DNA from: Myxococcus sp. RHSTA-1-4
GTDB taxonomy: Bacteria > Myxococcota > Myxococcia > Myxococcales > Myxococcaceae
Reading direction: 5' to 3'
Assembly: GCF_020037125.1 (NCBI RefSeq)
Contig: NZ_JAIQDG010000016.1
Location: 124,001 to 188,000, forward strand
DNA length: 64,000 bases
Each line of letters begins with the position of its first letter. Position 1 is the first letter of the stretch. Positions 52,709 through 61,738 of this stretch are shown here, one piece after another. The translations under genes were made by a program, and so were the position numbers. The notes under the pieces are model-generated. The model saw only the letters and a program-made list of their open reading frames with translations. It was not told the origin of the DNA and ran no database searches.

Positions 52709-53457
52709 TCGGGCTTCTCGTCCTCCGTCTTCGAGCGCATCAGGTACGCGGCGGTCAGCGGCAGGTACCAGGGAATCAGCACGATGGCGAGCCCCGCACC
52801 CCCTATCATCAAGGCGAGGAACAGCCACACCAGCCCCTGCAGCGTCATGCCGATGGAGCCCAGGGACTGCGTGCGCCGCAGGTCCGCCACCTGGCCGAAG
52901 ATGGCCGCCAGCGGCGGGACGACGATGAGGCCGAGCGCCACCTGCTGGAGCAGCTCCAGCCCGTGGGAGTGCCCGTGCGTGGTGGCGTTCAGCAGCAGCA
53001 TGAGGACCTGGGTGAGCAGGGCCAGCAGGCTCACGACGATGCCCGGCACCGAGAGGCGGGAGCGCCCGGCGGCCTTGCCGCCGTGGGTCTCGAGCCGCAC
53101 CGCCTCCAGCACGTCCGGGGGGACCTCCAGCGCGTACGGGTAGCCCAGCTCCATCAGGGCCTCCACGGCCGCGGCGCGCACCGTCCGCCCGTCGCTGCCC
53201 TTTCTGTCTCGCGCCTCCTCGGGCAGCTCCATCAACGACAGCAGGAAGTCCGCCCGGGCCCGGAGTGTCTCGTCCCCGGCGGGCGGGCGGGCAATCGCCG
53301 CGAAGAGCGCATCCACCTCCGCCTGGATGAGCCCTGGCGAGCTCAAGGCCTCCCGCAGCTCGGGCAGGGACGTCGACCGGGGCCACTCCGCCAGCGAGGC
53401 CTGCTCGGCGGCGTCATCGGAGGCGGGGGGCGTGGGGCGCTGACGGGTCTGGGCCAT
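52705..53457 (-). CDS. Membrane protein, unknown
   Basis: 250 residues. A soluble, helical N-terminal half (about 1-135) precedes four hydrophobic helices (IVVSLLALLTQVLMLLLN, VALGLIVVPPLAAIFG, LQGLVWLFLALMIGGAGLAI, then LIPWYLPLTAAYLM). A His-rich turn THGHSHG lies between the first two. The gene is coupled to the acetyltransferase. No family recognised. Start: ATG 53457. Confidence 0.65.
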   Translation of the reverse strand: MAQTRQRPTPPASDDAAEQASLAEWPRSTSLPELREALSSPGLIQAEVDALFAAIARPPAGDETLRARADFLLSLMELPEEARDRKGSDGRTVRAAAVEALMELGYPYALEVPPDVLEAVRLETHGGKAAGRSRLSVPGIVVSLLALLTQVLMLLLNATTHGHSHGLELLQQVALGLIVVPPLAAIFGQVADLRRTQSLGSIGMTLQGLVWLFLALMIGGAGLAIVLIPWYLPLTAAYLMRSKTEDEKPE

Positions 53458-53613
53458 GGTGGGGCGATGCGCATCCTAGCGCCGGGCCATGCGGCGGGGG
53501 CTCGTCGCGGCCGCCTGGAGGGCAGGGGAGCAGGCTCCAGGAGGAGCAATGCATACCCCGCATGCGCACCGTACCCGTGTGCAACCCCCTTTCACAGACG
53601 AGCGAGGACACGC

Positions 53614-54039
53614 ATGGCGATGGAGCGAGCGCAGCGTTTCGTGGACGCACTGTCGAGGCTGGAGGAGAGCGGCGACGTGGAGGGCATCGTCTCCCTCTTC
53701 AGCGACGACGCGCAGGTGAGCAACGTCGCCTCGCCGCGCGTCCTGTCGGGGAAGGACGGGGCCCGCCTGTTCTGGACGGAGTACAAGGGCATGCTGGGGC
53801 AGGTGAAGTCCACCTTCCGCAACATGATTGAGGCCGGCGACCGGGTGGCCCTGGAGTGGGAGACGCAGGGCACCGCCCGCAACGGCGCGGCCATCGCGTA
53901 CGAGGGCGTGTCCATCATCGAATGGGACGGGGACCTCGTCCGCCGGTTCTACGCGTACTTCGACCCGCATGTGCTCGGCCAGGAGCTGGCGCACGGCACC
54001 GCGCCACGCTCACGGGTCCCCGCCACCACGCCCGCGTGA
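53614..54039 (+). CDS. SnoaL-like/NTF2-fold protein
   Basis: 141 residues from ATG 53614 with GAGGA before it. Typical SnoaL-like sequence: AQRFVDALSRLEESGDVEGI, VSLFSDDAQVSNV and the pocket strands WETQGTARNG, YEGVSIIEWDGDLVRRFYAYFDP. Such proteins bind or isomerise small molecules such as polyketides. It is convergent with the kinase gene on the minus strand. No pathway context is visible. Confidence 0.82.
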   Translation: MAMERAQRFVDALSRLEESGDVEGIVSLFSDDAQVSNVASPRVLSGKDGARLFWTEYKGMLGQVKSTFRNMIEAGDRVALEWETQGTARNGAAIAYEGVSIIEWDGDLVRRFYAYFDPHVLGQELAHGTAPRSRVPATTPA

Positions 54040-54082
54040 GCCTCGCGCGCGCCTCCGCCCGGACCGGGCGGCACCCGGGGCC

Positions 54083-55891
54083 TCATGTCGCCGCGGGCGT
54101 CCGGGGCAGCTCCACGGTGACGGTGGTGCCCACGCCGGGCGCGCTCTCCAGGTGGATGTGCCCGCCATGGGCCTCCACCACCTGCCGGGAGAACCACAGC
54201 CCCAGCCCGAAGCCGCCGTAGTGGCGCAGGGGCACCGCGCGCCCGAAGCGCTGGAAGAGGTGGGCCTGCTGCTCGGCGGGGATGCCGATGCCCCTGTCCC
54301 TCACCACCAGCCGCGCGAAGTCCTCCGGCGTGCCCGTCACCTCCAGCTCCACCGGCTGGCCCTGGCCGTACTTCAGGGCGTTGGACACCAGGTGTGTCAC
54401 CACGCCGTCCACGCGCGCGCGGTCCCACCTCCCCGCCAGGGCGCCGGGTGCCGTCAGGTGGACGGCGGTGCCCGCGCGAGTCATCTCGTCGCTGAAGCGG
54501 CCCAGCACCTCGCGGCACAGCTCCACCAGGTCCACCGGCTCCGGGTCCAGGTGCAGCCGGCCCTCGGACAGGCGGGACACCTCCAACAGCTCGCGCACCA
54601 GCCGGCCCAGGCGGTCCACCTGGTGCACGGCGGCGGACGCGCGCGTGCGTACGTCCTCGTCCGCCGCGCCCCGTTGCAGCCGCGCGAGCTGCAGCTTGAG
54701 CGACGTCAGCGGCGTGTTCAGCTCGTGGCTGGCGATGGCGAGGAAGTCGTCCCGGAGCTGCAGGGCCTGCTGCGTCTGGTGGAAGAGGTGCGCGTTCTGC
54801 ACGGCCGCGGTGGCGCGGCGGGCCAGCTCGGTGGCCAGCGCCAGGTCCTCCTCCGAGTGGTGGCGGCCGGACAGCGAGTAGCCCAGCGTCAGCGAGCCGA
54901 GCACGCCCTCCGGCGTGGTCAGCGGCACGGAGAGCCACGAGCAGGGGGCCAGCGCACGCAGCAGCTCGCGTCCCGAGGGGCCGCCGGCGGTGCTTTCCAC
55001 CCACGCGGCGTCCACGCGCGGATGGAAGGCGGGCTGCCCGGTGTCGAGCCCCCAGACGGGAGTGCCCGGGGCCTCGGGCGGGTGCCAGTGGCTGGCGGCC
55101 AGCAGGGCGGCGGACGCGGGGGAGAGGGCGTGAAAGGTGCGGCGCACCTCCAGGTCCGGCCCCCGCACGTCGATGACGCAGAAGTCGCCCAGCGAGGGCA
55201 CCAGCGTCAGGGCCACCGCGCGCAGCGACTGGCCCACGTCCAGCGAGGTGGCGAGCGTGGCGGTGGCGGACTGGAGCAGCTCGGCGCGCTCGGCCTGGCG
55301 GCGCTCGGCGGCGAGCAGCCGGGCCCGCTCCACGGCCATGGCCGCCTGCTGCGCCAGCATGCCGAGAAAGGCGCGCTCCTCGTCGTCGAAGCTCCGCTCG
55401 TTCCACCAGGTGAGCGCGAGCACACCCACCACGCACCTGCGCGCCATCAGCGGGAGGCACACGCAGGACAGGGCCCCCGTGTACGCGGTGCGGGTGGTGG
55501 CCTCCGTCTCGGGGTACCACCGCGCGAAGGCGGCGGTGCTCTCCAGCCAGACGGGAGTGCCGGTGCGCACCGCGTCCGCCACCGGCACGCGCGCCGTCAG
55601 GGCGACGCGGGCGAAGGCGGCCTCCATCGCGGGCAGGTAGCGCACGGTGTGCACCAGCTCCAGCGTGCCGCCGTCCGCGTCCAGCAGGAAGAGGGCGCCC
55701 GCGTCCGCCGGCAGCGCGCGCACCGCCTCCTCCACCACCGCGCGCGCCACGTCCTGGGAGGTGAGGGCTCCCGAAAGGGCGAGCGTGAGGGCCTGGAGGC
55801 TCTGCATGCGCGTGCTGGCGAGCTCGGCCCGGGCATGGCGCTCGTCTGAGAAAAGACTCAGACGCGAGGCTGTGTTCCGCCGCTTCTCCAT
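54083..55891 (-). CDS. Two-GAF sensor histidine kinase
   Basis: 602 residues from ATG 55891. Two GAF-like modules (about 25-185 and 195-360) precede a HisKA domain with H389 in IASHELNTPLTSL. A HATPase core follows with THLVSNALKYG, VRDRGIGIPAEQQAHLFQRF and GGFGLGLWFSRQVVEAHGG. No membrane helix, so it is a cytoplasmic kinase. It belongs to the same type as the four-GAF kinase at 21527. No response regulator is adjacent. Confidence 0.9.
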   Translation of the reverse strand: MEKRRNTASRLSLFSDERHARAELASTRMQSLQALTLALSGALTSQDVARAVVEEAVRALPADAGALFLLDADGGTLELVHTVRYLPAMEAAFARVALTARVPVADAVRTGTPVWLESTAAFARWYPETEATTRTAYTGALSCVCLPLMARRCVVGVLALTWWNERSFDDEERAFLGMLAQQAAMAVERARLLAAERRQAERAELLQSATATLATSLDVGQSLRAVALTLVPSLGDFCVIDVRGPDLEVRRTFHALSPASAALLAASHWHPPEAPGTPVWGLDTGQPAFHPRVDAAWVESTAGGPSGRELLRALAPCSWLSVPLTTPEGVLGSLTLGYSLSGRHHSEEDLALATELARRATAAVQNAHLFHQTQQALQLRDDFLAIASHELNTPLTSLKLQLARLQRGAADEDVRTRASAAVHQVDRLGRLVRELLEVSRLSEGRLHLDPEPVDLVELCREVLGRFSDEMTRAGTAVHLTAPGALAGRWDRARVDGVVTHLVSNALKYGQGQPVELEVTGTPEDFARLVVRDRGIGIPAEQQAHLFQRFGRAVPLRHYGGFGLGLWFSRQVVEAHGGHIHLESAPGVGTTVTVELPRTPAAT

Positions 55892-56361
55892 AGGCGTTGT
55901 CCACCGCGCATGGGGCGCGGCGGACAGGGACAACCAAAACGCAGCCGGAGCCGAATTTCCGGCCTCGGCCGCGACGACTGTCCTCCGCCCATCAGTCCGC
56001 CGTGGCCAGTGAACAGACCCCGGCGCGAGCACTTCCCCACGGGGCATGGGGGTTGCGCCTTCCGGCAGACGGACGCCAGTGACTCTCATTCACTTCCGTC
56101 CGGCGTGGCGGAGGATTACCGTCGGTCGTCGCGGTCCCGGAGCAGACGCGCCGGGGCACTTACTGGCAGGTAAGTAATGAGCAGGTCACCCGAAGCCACG
56201 CGTCCCACGCAATCGCCTACTGCGTTGCGTTTCCGACACGCCCATGTCCCTCGGGGCGCGGTAGCCTCGAGGAGGAGGACGTGTGCACCTGGGAGCCTGA
56301 ACCGCCACGCACGAATCGACCTGACCCGGCTGCCTGCCTTGCGCTCAAACGGAAACAAACG
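55892..56361. other. 470-bp divergent intergenic region
   Basis: Separates the minus-strand kinase from the b561-YceI-Rieske operon. At 56158-56175 an inverted repeat ACTTAC-TGGCAG-GTAAGT could be an operator. I see no gene that I can support; short frames lack a ribosome-binding site. Confidence 0.5.
56158..56175. promoter_or_regulatory. Inverted repeat, operator candidate
   Basis: Perfect six-base arms ACTTAC/GTAAGT separated by TGGCAG, about 190 bp upstream of the b561-like gene. Candidate binding site; no factor identified. Confidence 0.3.
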
Positions 56362-57231
56362 ATGACCCGCCCTGTCGCCCTCTTCGCCGTCCTGTCCCTG
56401 CTGTGCACCTCTTCCGCCTGGGCCGAGCAGCGCCGCGAGCCCGCGAAGAAGACCCTGTCCGCGAAGAAGAAGAAGCAGACCGCGAAGAAGACCTCGAAGA
56501 AGTCCCAGCGGCTCGTGAAGCCCGCCGCGCCCGCCGCGCCTGCCGCGCCCGCCGTGTCCGCCGAGCCCGCTCCGCAGCCCCTCGCGGCTCCGGAGCCGCT
56601 GCCGGCCCCTCAGGCCGTGCCCGCCTCGTACTCGTCGGGTGACGCCGCGCCCGCGAAGCCCGCGGAGGATGCGCCCAGGTCGGAGACGCCGTCCAAGCCG
56701 CCGTCGGCCGGGGATTCCGAGTCGCTGGACTTCGACCTGCTGGAGCCCCTGGAGACGGCCGAGGCCGCGCAGGTGGACCCGGAGCTGGAGAAGAAGATCG
56801 GCCGGCGCCGCACCATGCTCAAGCTGCACCAGGGCCTGGGCTTCGCGATGACGGCGGGCCTGGTCACCACCACGGTGGTGGGACAGCTCCAGTTCAACGA
56901 CTCCTTCCGCGGCGGCGGGGATGACCGCAACCTGCTGGGCCTGCACCGGGGGCTCGCCATCGGCACCGCGGCGCTGTTCGCCTCCGTGGGCATGCTGGGC
57001 GTGCTGGCGCCCGAGCCCTTCGAGAAGGAGTTCCAGTGGGACACCATCACCTTCCACAAAATCTTCATGTCCATCGCCACCGTGGGCATGGTGGCGCAGG
57101 TCATCCTCGGCATCATGTCCACCAACCGGTATGGCCGGCTCTCGGAGAGAGACCTGGCCACCGCGCACCAGGTGGTCGGCTACACGACCATGGGTGCGGT
57201 GACGGCCGGTGTGCTCTCGCTGTTCTTCTGA
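56362..57231 (+). CDS. Cytochrome b561-like membrane protein with Lys-rich periplasmic arm
   Basis: 289 residues. A signal peptide (LFAVLSLLCTSSAWAEQ) is followed by a long Lys/Pro/Ala-rich arm of about 120 residues. Four membrane helices then carry a histidine each (KLHQGLGFAMTAGLV, GLHRGLAIGTAALFASVGML, TFHKIFMSIATVGMV, ATAHQVVGYTTMGAV), which fits a di-haem b561-type membrane electron carrier. A YceI-like protein gene follows (64 bp), a frequent companion. The Lys-rich arm is unusual and may contact a negatively charged surface. Confidence 0.68.
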   Translation: MTRPVALFAVLSLLCTSSAWAEQRREPAKKTLSAKKKKQTAKKTSKKSQRLVKPAAPAAPAAPAVSAEPAPQPLAAPEPLPAPQAVPASYSSGDAAPAKPAEDAPRSETPSKPPSAGDSESLDFDLLEPLETAEAAQVDPELEKKIGRRRTMLKLHQGLGFAMTAGLVTTTVVGQLQFNDSFRGGGDDRNLLGLHRGLAIGTAALFASVGMLGVLAPEPFEKEFQWDTITFHKIFMSIATVGMVAQVILGIMSTNRYGRLSERDLATAHQVVGYTTMGAVTAGVLSLFF

Positions 57232-57295
57232 ATTTTCCCGTGCCGCCGGCGTTTGGCTTCGCACGGCCCTTGAAGTGGGTCTCCTGGAGGTTGAC

Positions 57296-57895
57296 GTGAT
57301 TGCTCGACGACTTGCCCTGCTTGCCACCCTGCTGCTCGCGTTGCCCGCAGCCGCACAGGCCCCTCAGGCCCCGCCGGCTCCGCAGGCGCGCATCTACTCC
57401 GTGAAGAAGGATGGCAGCTCGCTCACCTACAAGCTGAAGCACAAGCTGCACGAGGTGGTGGGCAAGGCCCCGCCCAGCATCGGCAAGGCCATGCTGAAGA
57501 AGGACGGCACGCTCCAGGTGCAGGTGCGCGCCAACGTGAAGGACTTCGACTCGGGCAACTCCAACCGCGACGCGCACATGCAGGAGGTGACGGAGGCGGC
57601 GAAGTTCCCCCTCATCGACTTCAAGGGCAGCGCCACGGGCGTGACGCTGCCGGAGAGCTTCCCGGCGAAGGTGCCCGTCAAGCTCAAGGGCGACCTCACC
57701 TTCCACGGCGTGAAGCAGACCATCGAGGTGCCGATGACGGTGCTGTTCAGCACCGACAAGGAGGCCGTCGCCGAGGGCACCTTCGACATCAGCCTGGAGG
57801 CCTACAAGGTGGAGCGGCCCTCGCTGCTGATGGTGAAGGTGGATGACAAGCTGGTGCTGGAGTCGAAGCTGGTGTTCGAGGTGGAGGGGAAGTGA
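57296..57895 (+). CDS. YceI-family protein
   Basis: 199 residues from a GTG with GGAGG five bases away. A signal peptide (RLALLATLLLALPAAAQAPQ) is followed by the YceI lipocalin-like beta-barrel (YSVKKDGSSLTYKLKHKLHE, NRDAHMQEVTEAAKFPLIDF, GDLTFHGVKQTIEVPMTVLF). YceI proteins bind isoprenoid or amphiphilic molecules and often accompany b561-type proteins. Its stop overlaps the GTG of the Rieske gene (GTGA). Confidence 0.87.
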   Translation: MIARRLALLATLLLALPAAAQAPQAPPAPQARIYSVKKDGSSLTYKLKHKLHEVVGKAPPSIGKAMLKKDGTLQVQVRANVKDFDSGNSNRDAHMQEVTEAAKFPLIDFKGSATGVTLPESFPAKVPVKLKGDLTFHGVKQTIEVPMTVLFSTDKEAVAEGTFDISLEAYKVERPSLLMVKVDDKLVLESKLVFEVEGK

Positions 57896-58710
57896 GCACG
57901 TCGCGAAGAGGCTTTCTGAAGGGAATCCTGGGCACGGGCGCAGCGGGTGCGGCGGCCACGGCCCTGCCGGGTTGCGCGCCGGACATCGACCCGGCGCCGG
58001 TGACGGACGTGACGGCCAGCGAGGCCGGCACGGTGGACCTGCTGGTGACGCGCTACCCGGACCTGGAGCCCGTGGGCGGCGCCATCACCCTGCGCGTGCC
58101 GGGCGAGCCGACGCCCCTCCTGGTGGCGCACACCAAGGGCGGGGGCGCACGGGATGACTTCTCCGTGGTGTCCTCCATCTGCACGCACGTGGGCTGCCCG
58201 CTGGGCTACGACGGCAAGGACGTGGTGTGTCCGTGCCACCTGTCGCGCTTCAGCCCCACGACCGGAGCCGTCCTGGAGAAGCCGGCCACGGTGCCCCTGA
58301 AGACGTACGTCGCCGAGTACAACCCCGGCACGAAGGTGCTGCGCATCGACCTGCGCGCGGGCCAGGCCGGCTTCCCGGCGGCGGTGAACGGGCAGGTGGT
58401 GCTCCCGCTCCTCGACTTCCCCGAGCTGCGCAACAACGGAAGCTCGGTGACGGGCATCCCCTCGGGTTATGGCAAGCGCATCTTCGTCTTCCGGCTGGAG
58501 GACGGGACGCTGTCGGCGGTGGACGCCATCTGCACGCATCAGCAGTGCGAGGTGGAGTACCGCCAGCAGGAGACGGACCTCTTCTGCCCCTGCCACGCCT
58601 CCACCTTCACCCGGACGGGTGAGGTGACGAAGGCGCCGGCCACGCTGCCGCTCAAGAAGTTCACCGTCACGGAGACGGCTGACGCCGTCGTCGTCAGCGG
58701 CGTGAGTTGA
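57892..58710 (+). CDS. Double-Rieske, Tat-exported lipoprotein-like protein
   Basis: 272 residues. The N-terminus has a Tat motif RRGFLKG and a lipobox-like ALPGCAP. Two complete Rieske [2Fe-2S] sites follow: CTHVGCPL with CPCHLSRF (about 103-125) and CTHQQCEVEY with CPCHASTF (about 216-248). The two clusters would let it relay electrons in the periplasm. It is co-translated with YceI and the b561-like protein, so the trio is a likely redox chain. Ordinary Rieske proteins have one cluster, so the duplication is distinctive. Confidence 0.9.
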   Translation: MSTSRRGFLKGILGTGAAGAAATALPGCAPDIDPAPVTDVTASEAGTVDLLVTRYPDLEPVGGAITLRVPGEPTPLLVAHTKGGGARDDFSVVSSICTHVGCPLGYDGKDVVCPCHLSRFSPTTGAVLEKPATVPLKTYVAEYNPGTKVLRIDLRAGQAGFPAAVNGQVVLPLLDFPELRNNGSSVTGIPSGYGKRIFVFRLEDGTLSAVDAICTHQQCEVEYRQQETDLFCPCHASTFTRTGEVTKAPATLPLKKFTVTETADAVVVSGVS

Positions 58711-58764
58711 GGCTCGCGCGGAGGCGGGGTGGGGCAGGTGCCCGCCCCGCCTCGCGGTGGCCCG

Positions 58765-59922
58765 CTAGCCGAGCCGGCTCCAGAAGGAGCGCTTGGAGGA
58801 GACGCGGTCCAGCGCCTCCTGCAGCTCCTCGTCGTAGTCGGCGCGGTGGGCGATGTCGCCCATGGAGATGATGCCGACGATGCGGTCGTCGCGCTCCACC
58901 ACGGGGATGCGGCGAATCTGCTTCCGGCCCATGAGGGCGATGACGTCGTGGATGTTCTCGTCGGGGGTGACGGCCTCCACGTCATCCGTCATCACGTCCG
59001 AGACGCGGAGCTGGTCGGGCGTCTTGCCGCCGGTGAAGCCGCGGATGACCAGGTCGCGGTCGGTGACGATGCCCACCAGGCTGCCCTGCGCGTTGACGAT
59101 GGGGACGACGCCGCAGTCCTCGTCCTTCATGATTTGAGCGACGTCGCGCACGGGGCTGTCGAGCCGGGCGGTGCGCACGTTGCGCGTCATCACCTCGCGC
59201 GCGGTGAGCGGCTCGCGCTGCCAGCGGCTGCGCCCGGTGCCCGCCTGAATGCCCGTGCCCATTCCCGCGCCGGTGCGGCCGCGGAGGCCCGCGGTGTAGT
59301 ACTGGTCGCGGTCCTCGCCGCGCGGGCGGTCTCCGGCGCGCTGGCGCTCCTCGGCGTAGCGGTCTCCGCCGCGCTGCATGCCCTCGTGGTAGCGCGAGCG
59401 CTCGTCACGGTACGGGTCCATGCGAGGGCCGCGTGTCTCCCGCGGCTCCTCGCCGCCGTAGCCGGAGCGGTCCCACGGGCGGTAGTCGGCGCGCTGCGGG
59501 GGCAGCTCGTTCTCCCACGTGCCCGTGTCATGTCGGGGGCCCTGGCCGGTGGCGGAGCGGCTGTCACGGTCGTCGCGGCCGTAGGGGCCGGTGCTGTATT
59601 CGGCGCCCTCCCAGCCGGCGTCGCGGTCATCCCTGTTCATCAGGCCCGTGCGCCGGTTGCCCAGGTCGCCCGCCGTGCCCCGGTCATCCACGTTCGTACG
59701 CGGCTGGGCCATGCGCAGCGAGGCGGCGCGGTGGAAGCGGCCCTGGCGGGTGGAGGGCTCCTCGTCGCGGGCGGGGTTCCACCCGGAGATGTCCGACTCA
59801 CCGCGCTCGCGCGAGCCGGGCGGGGACACCTCGGCGCTCCGATGCACCTCGGGCTCCAGCGGGGGGGACCGCTGGGCGGTGCGGGTGTCGTCCCTACCGT
59901 TGTCCAGGCTTCTCTGTGCCAT
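58765..59922 (-). CDS. CBS-domain protein with long charged N-terminal arm
   Basis: 385 residues with GGAGGAG before the ATG. The first 250 residues are low-complexity, with repeats of Arg/Asp/Gly/Tyr motifs (DRDSRS, RYHEGMQRGGDRY, RYAEERQRAGDRP). A pair of CBS domains follows at about 240-375 (AREVMTRNVRTARLDSPVRD, GVVPIVNAQGSLVGIVTDRD, DVMTDDVEAVTPDENIHDVI, RIPVVERDDRIVGIISMGDI). CBS pairs bind adenosine nucleotides and regulate partner activity. The long disordered arm suggests a scaffolding or RNA-associated role. No partner gene. Confidence 0.82.
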   Translation of the reverse strand: MAQRSLDNGRDDTRTAQRSPPLEPEVHRSAEVSPPGSRERGESDISGWNPARDEEPSTRQGRFHRAASLRMAQPRTNVDDRGTAGDLGNRRTGLMNRDDRDAGWEGAEYSTGPYGRDDRDSRSATGQGPRHDTGTWENELPPQRADYRPWDRSGYGGEEPRETRGPRMDPYRDERSRYHEGMQRGGDRYAEERQRAGDRPRGEDRDQYYTAGLRGRTGAGMGTGIQAGTGRSRWQREPLTAREVMTRNVRTARLDSPVRDVAQIMKDEDCGVVPIVNAQGSLVGIVTDRDLVIRGFTGGKTPDQLRVSDVMTDDVEAVTPDENIHDVIALMGRKQIRRIPVVERDDRIVGIISMGDIAHRADYDEELQEALDRVSSKRSFWSRLG

Positions 59923-60113
59923 TCCTGCTCCTCCAGCGAAATCGGGTTGGGGCAGGAAGGGTGTGGATGACCGGATGGGGCTCCAAGCTTCCCGGCTCCG
60001 GACCCGCCGGGGGACTGTCCTCTCTCAGGCGAGCAGGCAGGCGGTGCGCTGGCGGACGGACACCGGGGCTGCCACGTGGCCGACAGTGAGGGACTCGGAC
60101 GGGGCCGGGCGCG

Positions 60114-60155
60114 AAAAAACGAAGCGCGTGCCCCCTGCTGGGAAGCACGCGCTTC
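60114..60155 (-). terminator. Intrinsic terminator downstream of the small peptide gene
   Basis: On the minus strand an 11-bp stem (GAAGCGCGTGC with GCACGCGCTTC) is followed directly by GTTTTTT, a textbook intrinsic terminator. It lies about 120 bp after the stop of the 57-residue gene and before the CBS gene, so it ends that short transcript. Confidence 0.75.
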
Positions 60156-60274
60156 GCTCTGCATCCCCGGTGACGGGACGGACGGGGTGATGAGCATCCC
60201 CCGATGTCCATGGTGTCAGCGCTCTCCCCGGAAAGCGAAGACGCTCCCGTCCATCTCGTCGGCCGGGGTGGGGC

Positions 60275-60448
60275 TCACTCGACGGAGCAGCAGCCGTCGT
60301 CCGCCTCCTCGCAGCAGGCGAGGGTGGTGTTCGGAGGCATGGGCTTCTCCGGGTTCTCGCAGGTGTTGTTCGTACCCTGGCCGCCCTGGATGCGGGCCAT
60401 GTCCTTCACGAACAGCTCCTTGATGGTCTTCACCTTGTTCGTCTTCAT
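60275..60448 (-). CDS. Double-glycine-leader Cys-rich peptide, RiPP-precursor candidate
   Basis: 57 residues from ATG 60448 with GGGGGAG upstream. The N-terminal 23 residues look like a double-glycine leader: basic start (MKTNKVKTIKEL), hydrophobic/acidic helix (LFVKDMARI) and a Gly-Gly at 22-23. The remaining 34 residues form a candidate core (QGTNNTC..., ACCEEADDGCCSVE) with five cysteines and Asp/Glu-rich spacing. This resembles leader-core layouts of ribosomal peptides exported by peptidase-transporters. No modifying enzyme or transporter is adjacent, so maturation would be in trans. The intrinsic terminator and strong ribosome-binding site support a real gene. Confidence 0.7.
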   Translation of the reverse strand: MKTNKVKTIKELFVKDMARIQGGQGTNNTCENPEKPMPPNTTLACCEEADDGCCSVE

Positions 60449-60613
60449 GTGGCTCTCCCCCTCGTGGGTGGTGGCGCGGGGCGCGGGGTGGCGTCCAGCG
60501 GCTGGATGAAACAGCTACGTTTCGAGCCGATTTTTCTGGTCGTTCTCGCGCCACGAGCGTGGGCGGGGGAGACACGGCGTATGAGCCGTGAAACATCATG
60601 GAGCGTGATGGAC

Positions 60614-61738
60614 TCACCCCGCCGCGAGCGCGTCACCGAGTCGAACGAGACCCCTGAACTCTTCCAGCTCCGCGCCCGCATCCGGCGCGGCCACGGCGAT
60701 GGCGCCCGTGGGGAGCTGCTCGGTGAGCCGCGCGAGCAGGGCGCGGTGGGACTCGGCGCGGGCGTGCTCCGCGGCGGCCAGGCGCGACAGTGCCGCCACG
60801 CCGTGCTCCGCGTGCGGGTCGTCGCCCACGTGCTCGAGCAGCGCCTCCGGGTTCGCGAGCGCGTCCTCGCGTGCCCAGCTCCGGTTGAGCACATAGCCGG
60901 CGAAGGGGAGGCCTCGCTTCACGAGCGTGTCGCGGAAGAAGGCGGACTCGCGGAGCGCGGCGGACTCGGGGGACGTCACCAGCAGGAAGGCGGCGTCCGG
61001 TGAGGCCAGCCGCGCTCGCAGCCGCTCGGTGTGCAGGCGGATGCCGCCGAAGAGGCCGCTGAAGGCACCGACGAAGCCGCGCATCTCGCGCGCGAAGCCC
61101 GCGCCGAACACGCCATCCAGCACACGGCCCACCAGCACCTGCGCGCCGTGCCACAGCCGGCCACCGCGCGACGCGTCCTCCGGGCCGAAGAGGGACACGA
61201 TGCGCTCGTCGAGGAAGCGGGACAGCCGCCCGGGCGCGTCGAGGAAGTCCAGCGCGTGCCGGCTGGGCGGCGTGTCGAGGACGATGAGCTCGTAGCGCGC
61301 ATCCGCGAGGAAGCCGTCCAGCGCCTCGGTGGCGGCGTACTCCTGCACGCCCGCGACCAGCTCGGAGAGGAAGCGGTAGACGCGGTGCTCGACGATGGCG
61401 CGCGCCGCCTCGGGTGAAGGCGCGAGCCGGTGCACCATGCGGTCGAAGACGAGGCGCGCGTCCAGCATCCACACGTCCAACTGCCCCGGGCCGCGCGGGC
61501 CGTCCGCGAAGAGGCGCTCGGGTGGGATGGAGGTGGGCTCGGGGCCGCTCTCGGGCAGGCCCATGACCTCGGCGAGCCGGCGCGCCGGGTCGATGGTGAG
61601 CACCAGCACGCGGCGGCCCGCGCGAGCGGCGGCGACTCCCAGCGCGGCGGCCGTCGTCGTCTTGCCCACGCCCCCCGCGCCGCAGAGCACGAGGACGCGC
61701 TTCTCGCGGAGCAGACGCTGGAGGTTGCGCGCGCTCAC
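60614..61738 (-). CDS. ArsA/GET3-like ATPase, second copy
   Basis: 374 residues from a GTG overlapping the stop of the preceding ArsA-like gene. Deviant Walker A CGAGGVGKTTTAAALG (signature-Lys P-loop), switch region LTIDPARRLAEVMG, and later LIVLDTPPSRHALDFLDAPG (Walker B-like), followed by a helical domain. ArsA/GET3 family ATPases deliver tail-anchored proteins or energise oxyanion export. No arsB or tail-anchored partner is nearby; the tandem arrangement suggests a heterodimer. Confidence 0.85.
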   Translation of the reverse strand: MSARNLQRLLREKRVLVLCGAGGVGKTTTAAALGVAAARAGRRVLVLTIDPARRLAEVMGLPESGPEPTSIPPERLFADGPRGPGQLDVWMLDARLVFDRMVHRLAPSPEAARAIVEHRVYRFLSELVAGVQEYAATEALDGFLADARYELIVLDTPPSRHALDFLDAPGRLSRFLDERIVSLFGPEDASRGGRLWHGAQVLVGRVLDGVFGAGFAREMRGFVGAFSGLFGGIRLHTERLRARLASPDAAFLLVTSPESAALRESAFFRDTLVKRGLPFAGYVLNRSWAREDALANPEALLEHVGDDPHAEHGVAALSRLAAAEHARAESHRALLARLTEQLPTGAIAVAAPDAGAELEEFRGLVRLGDALAAG

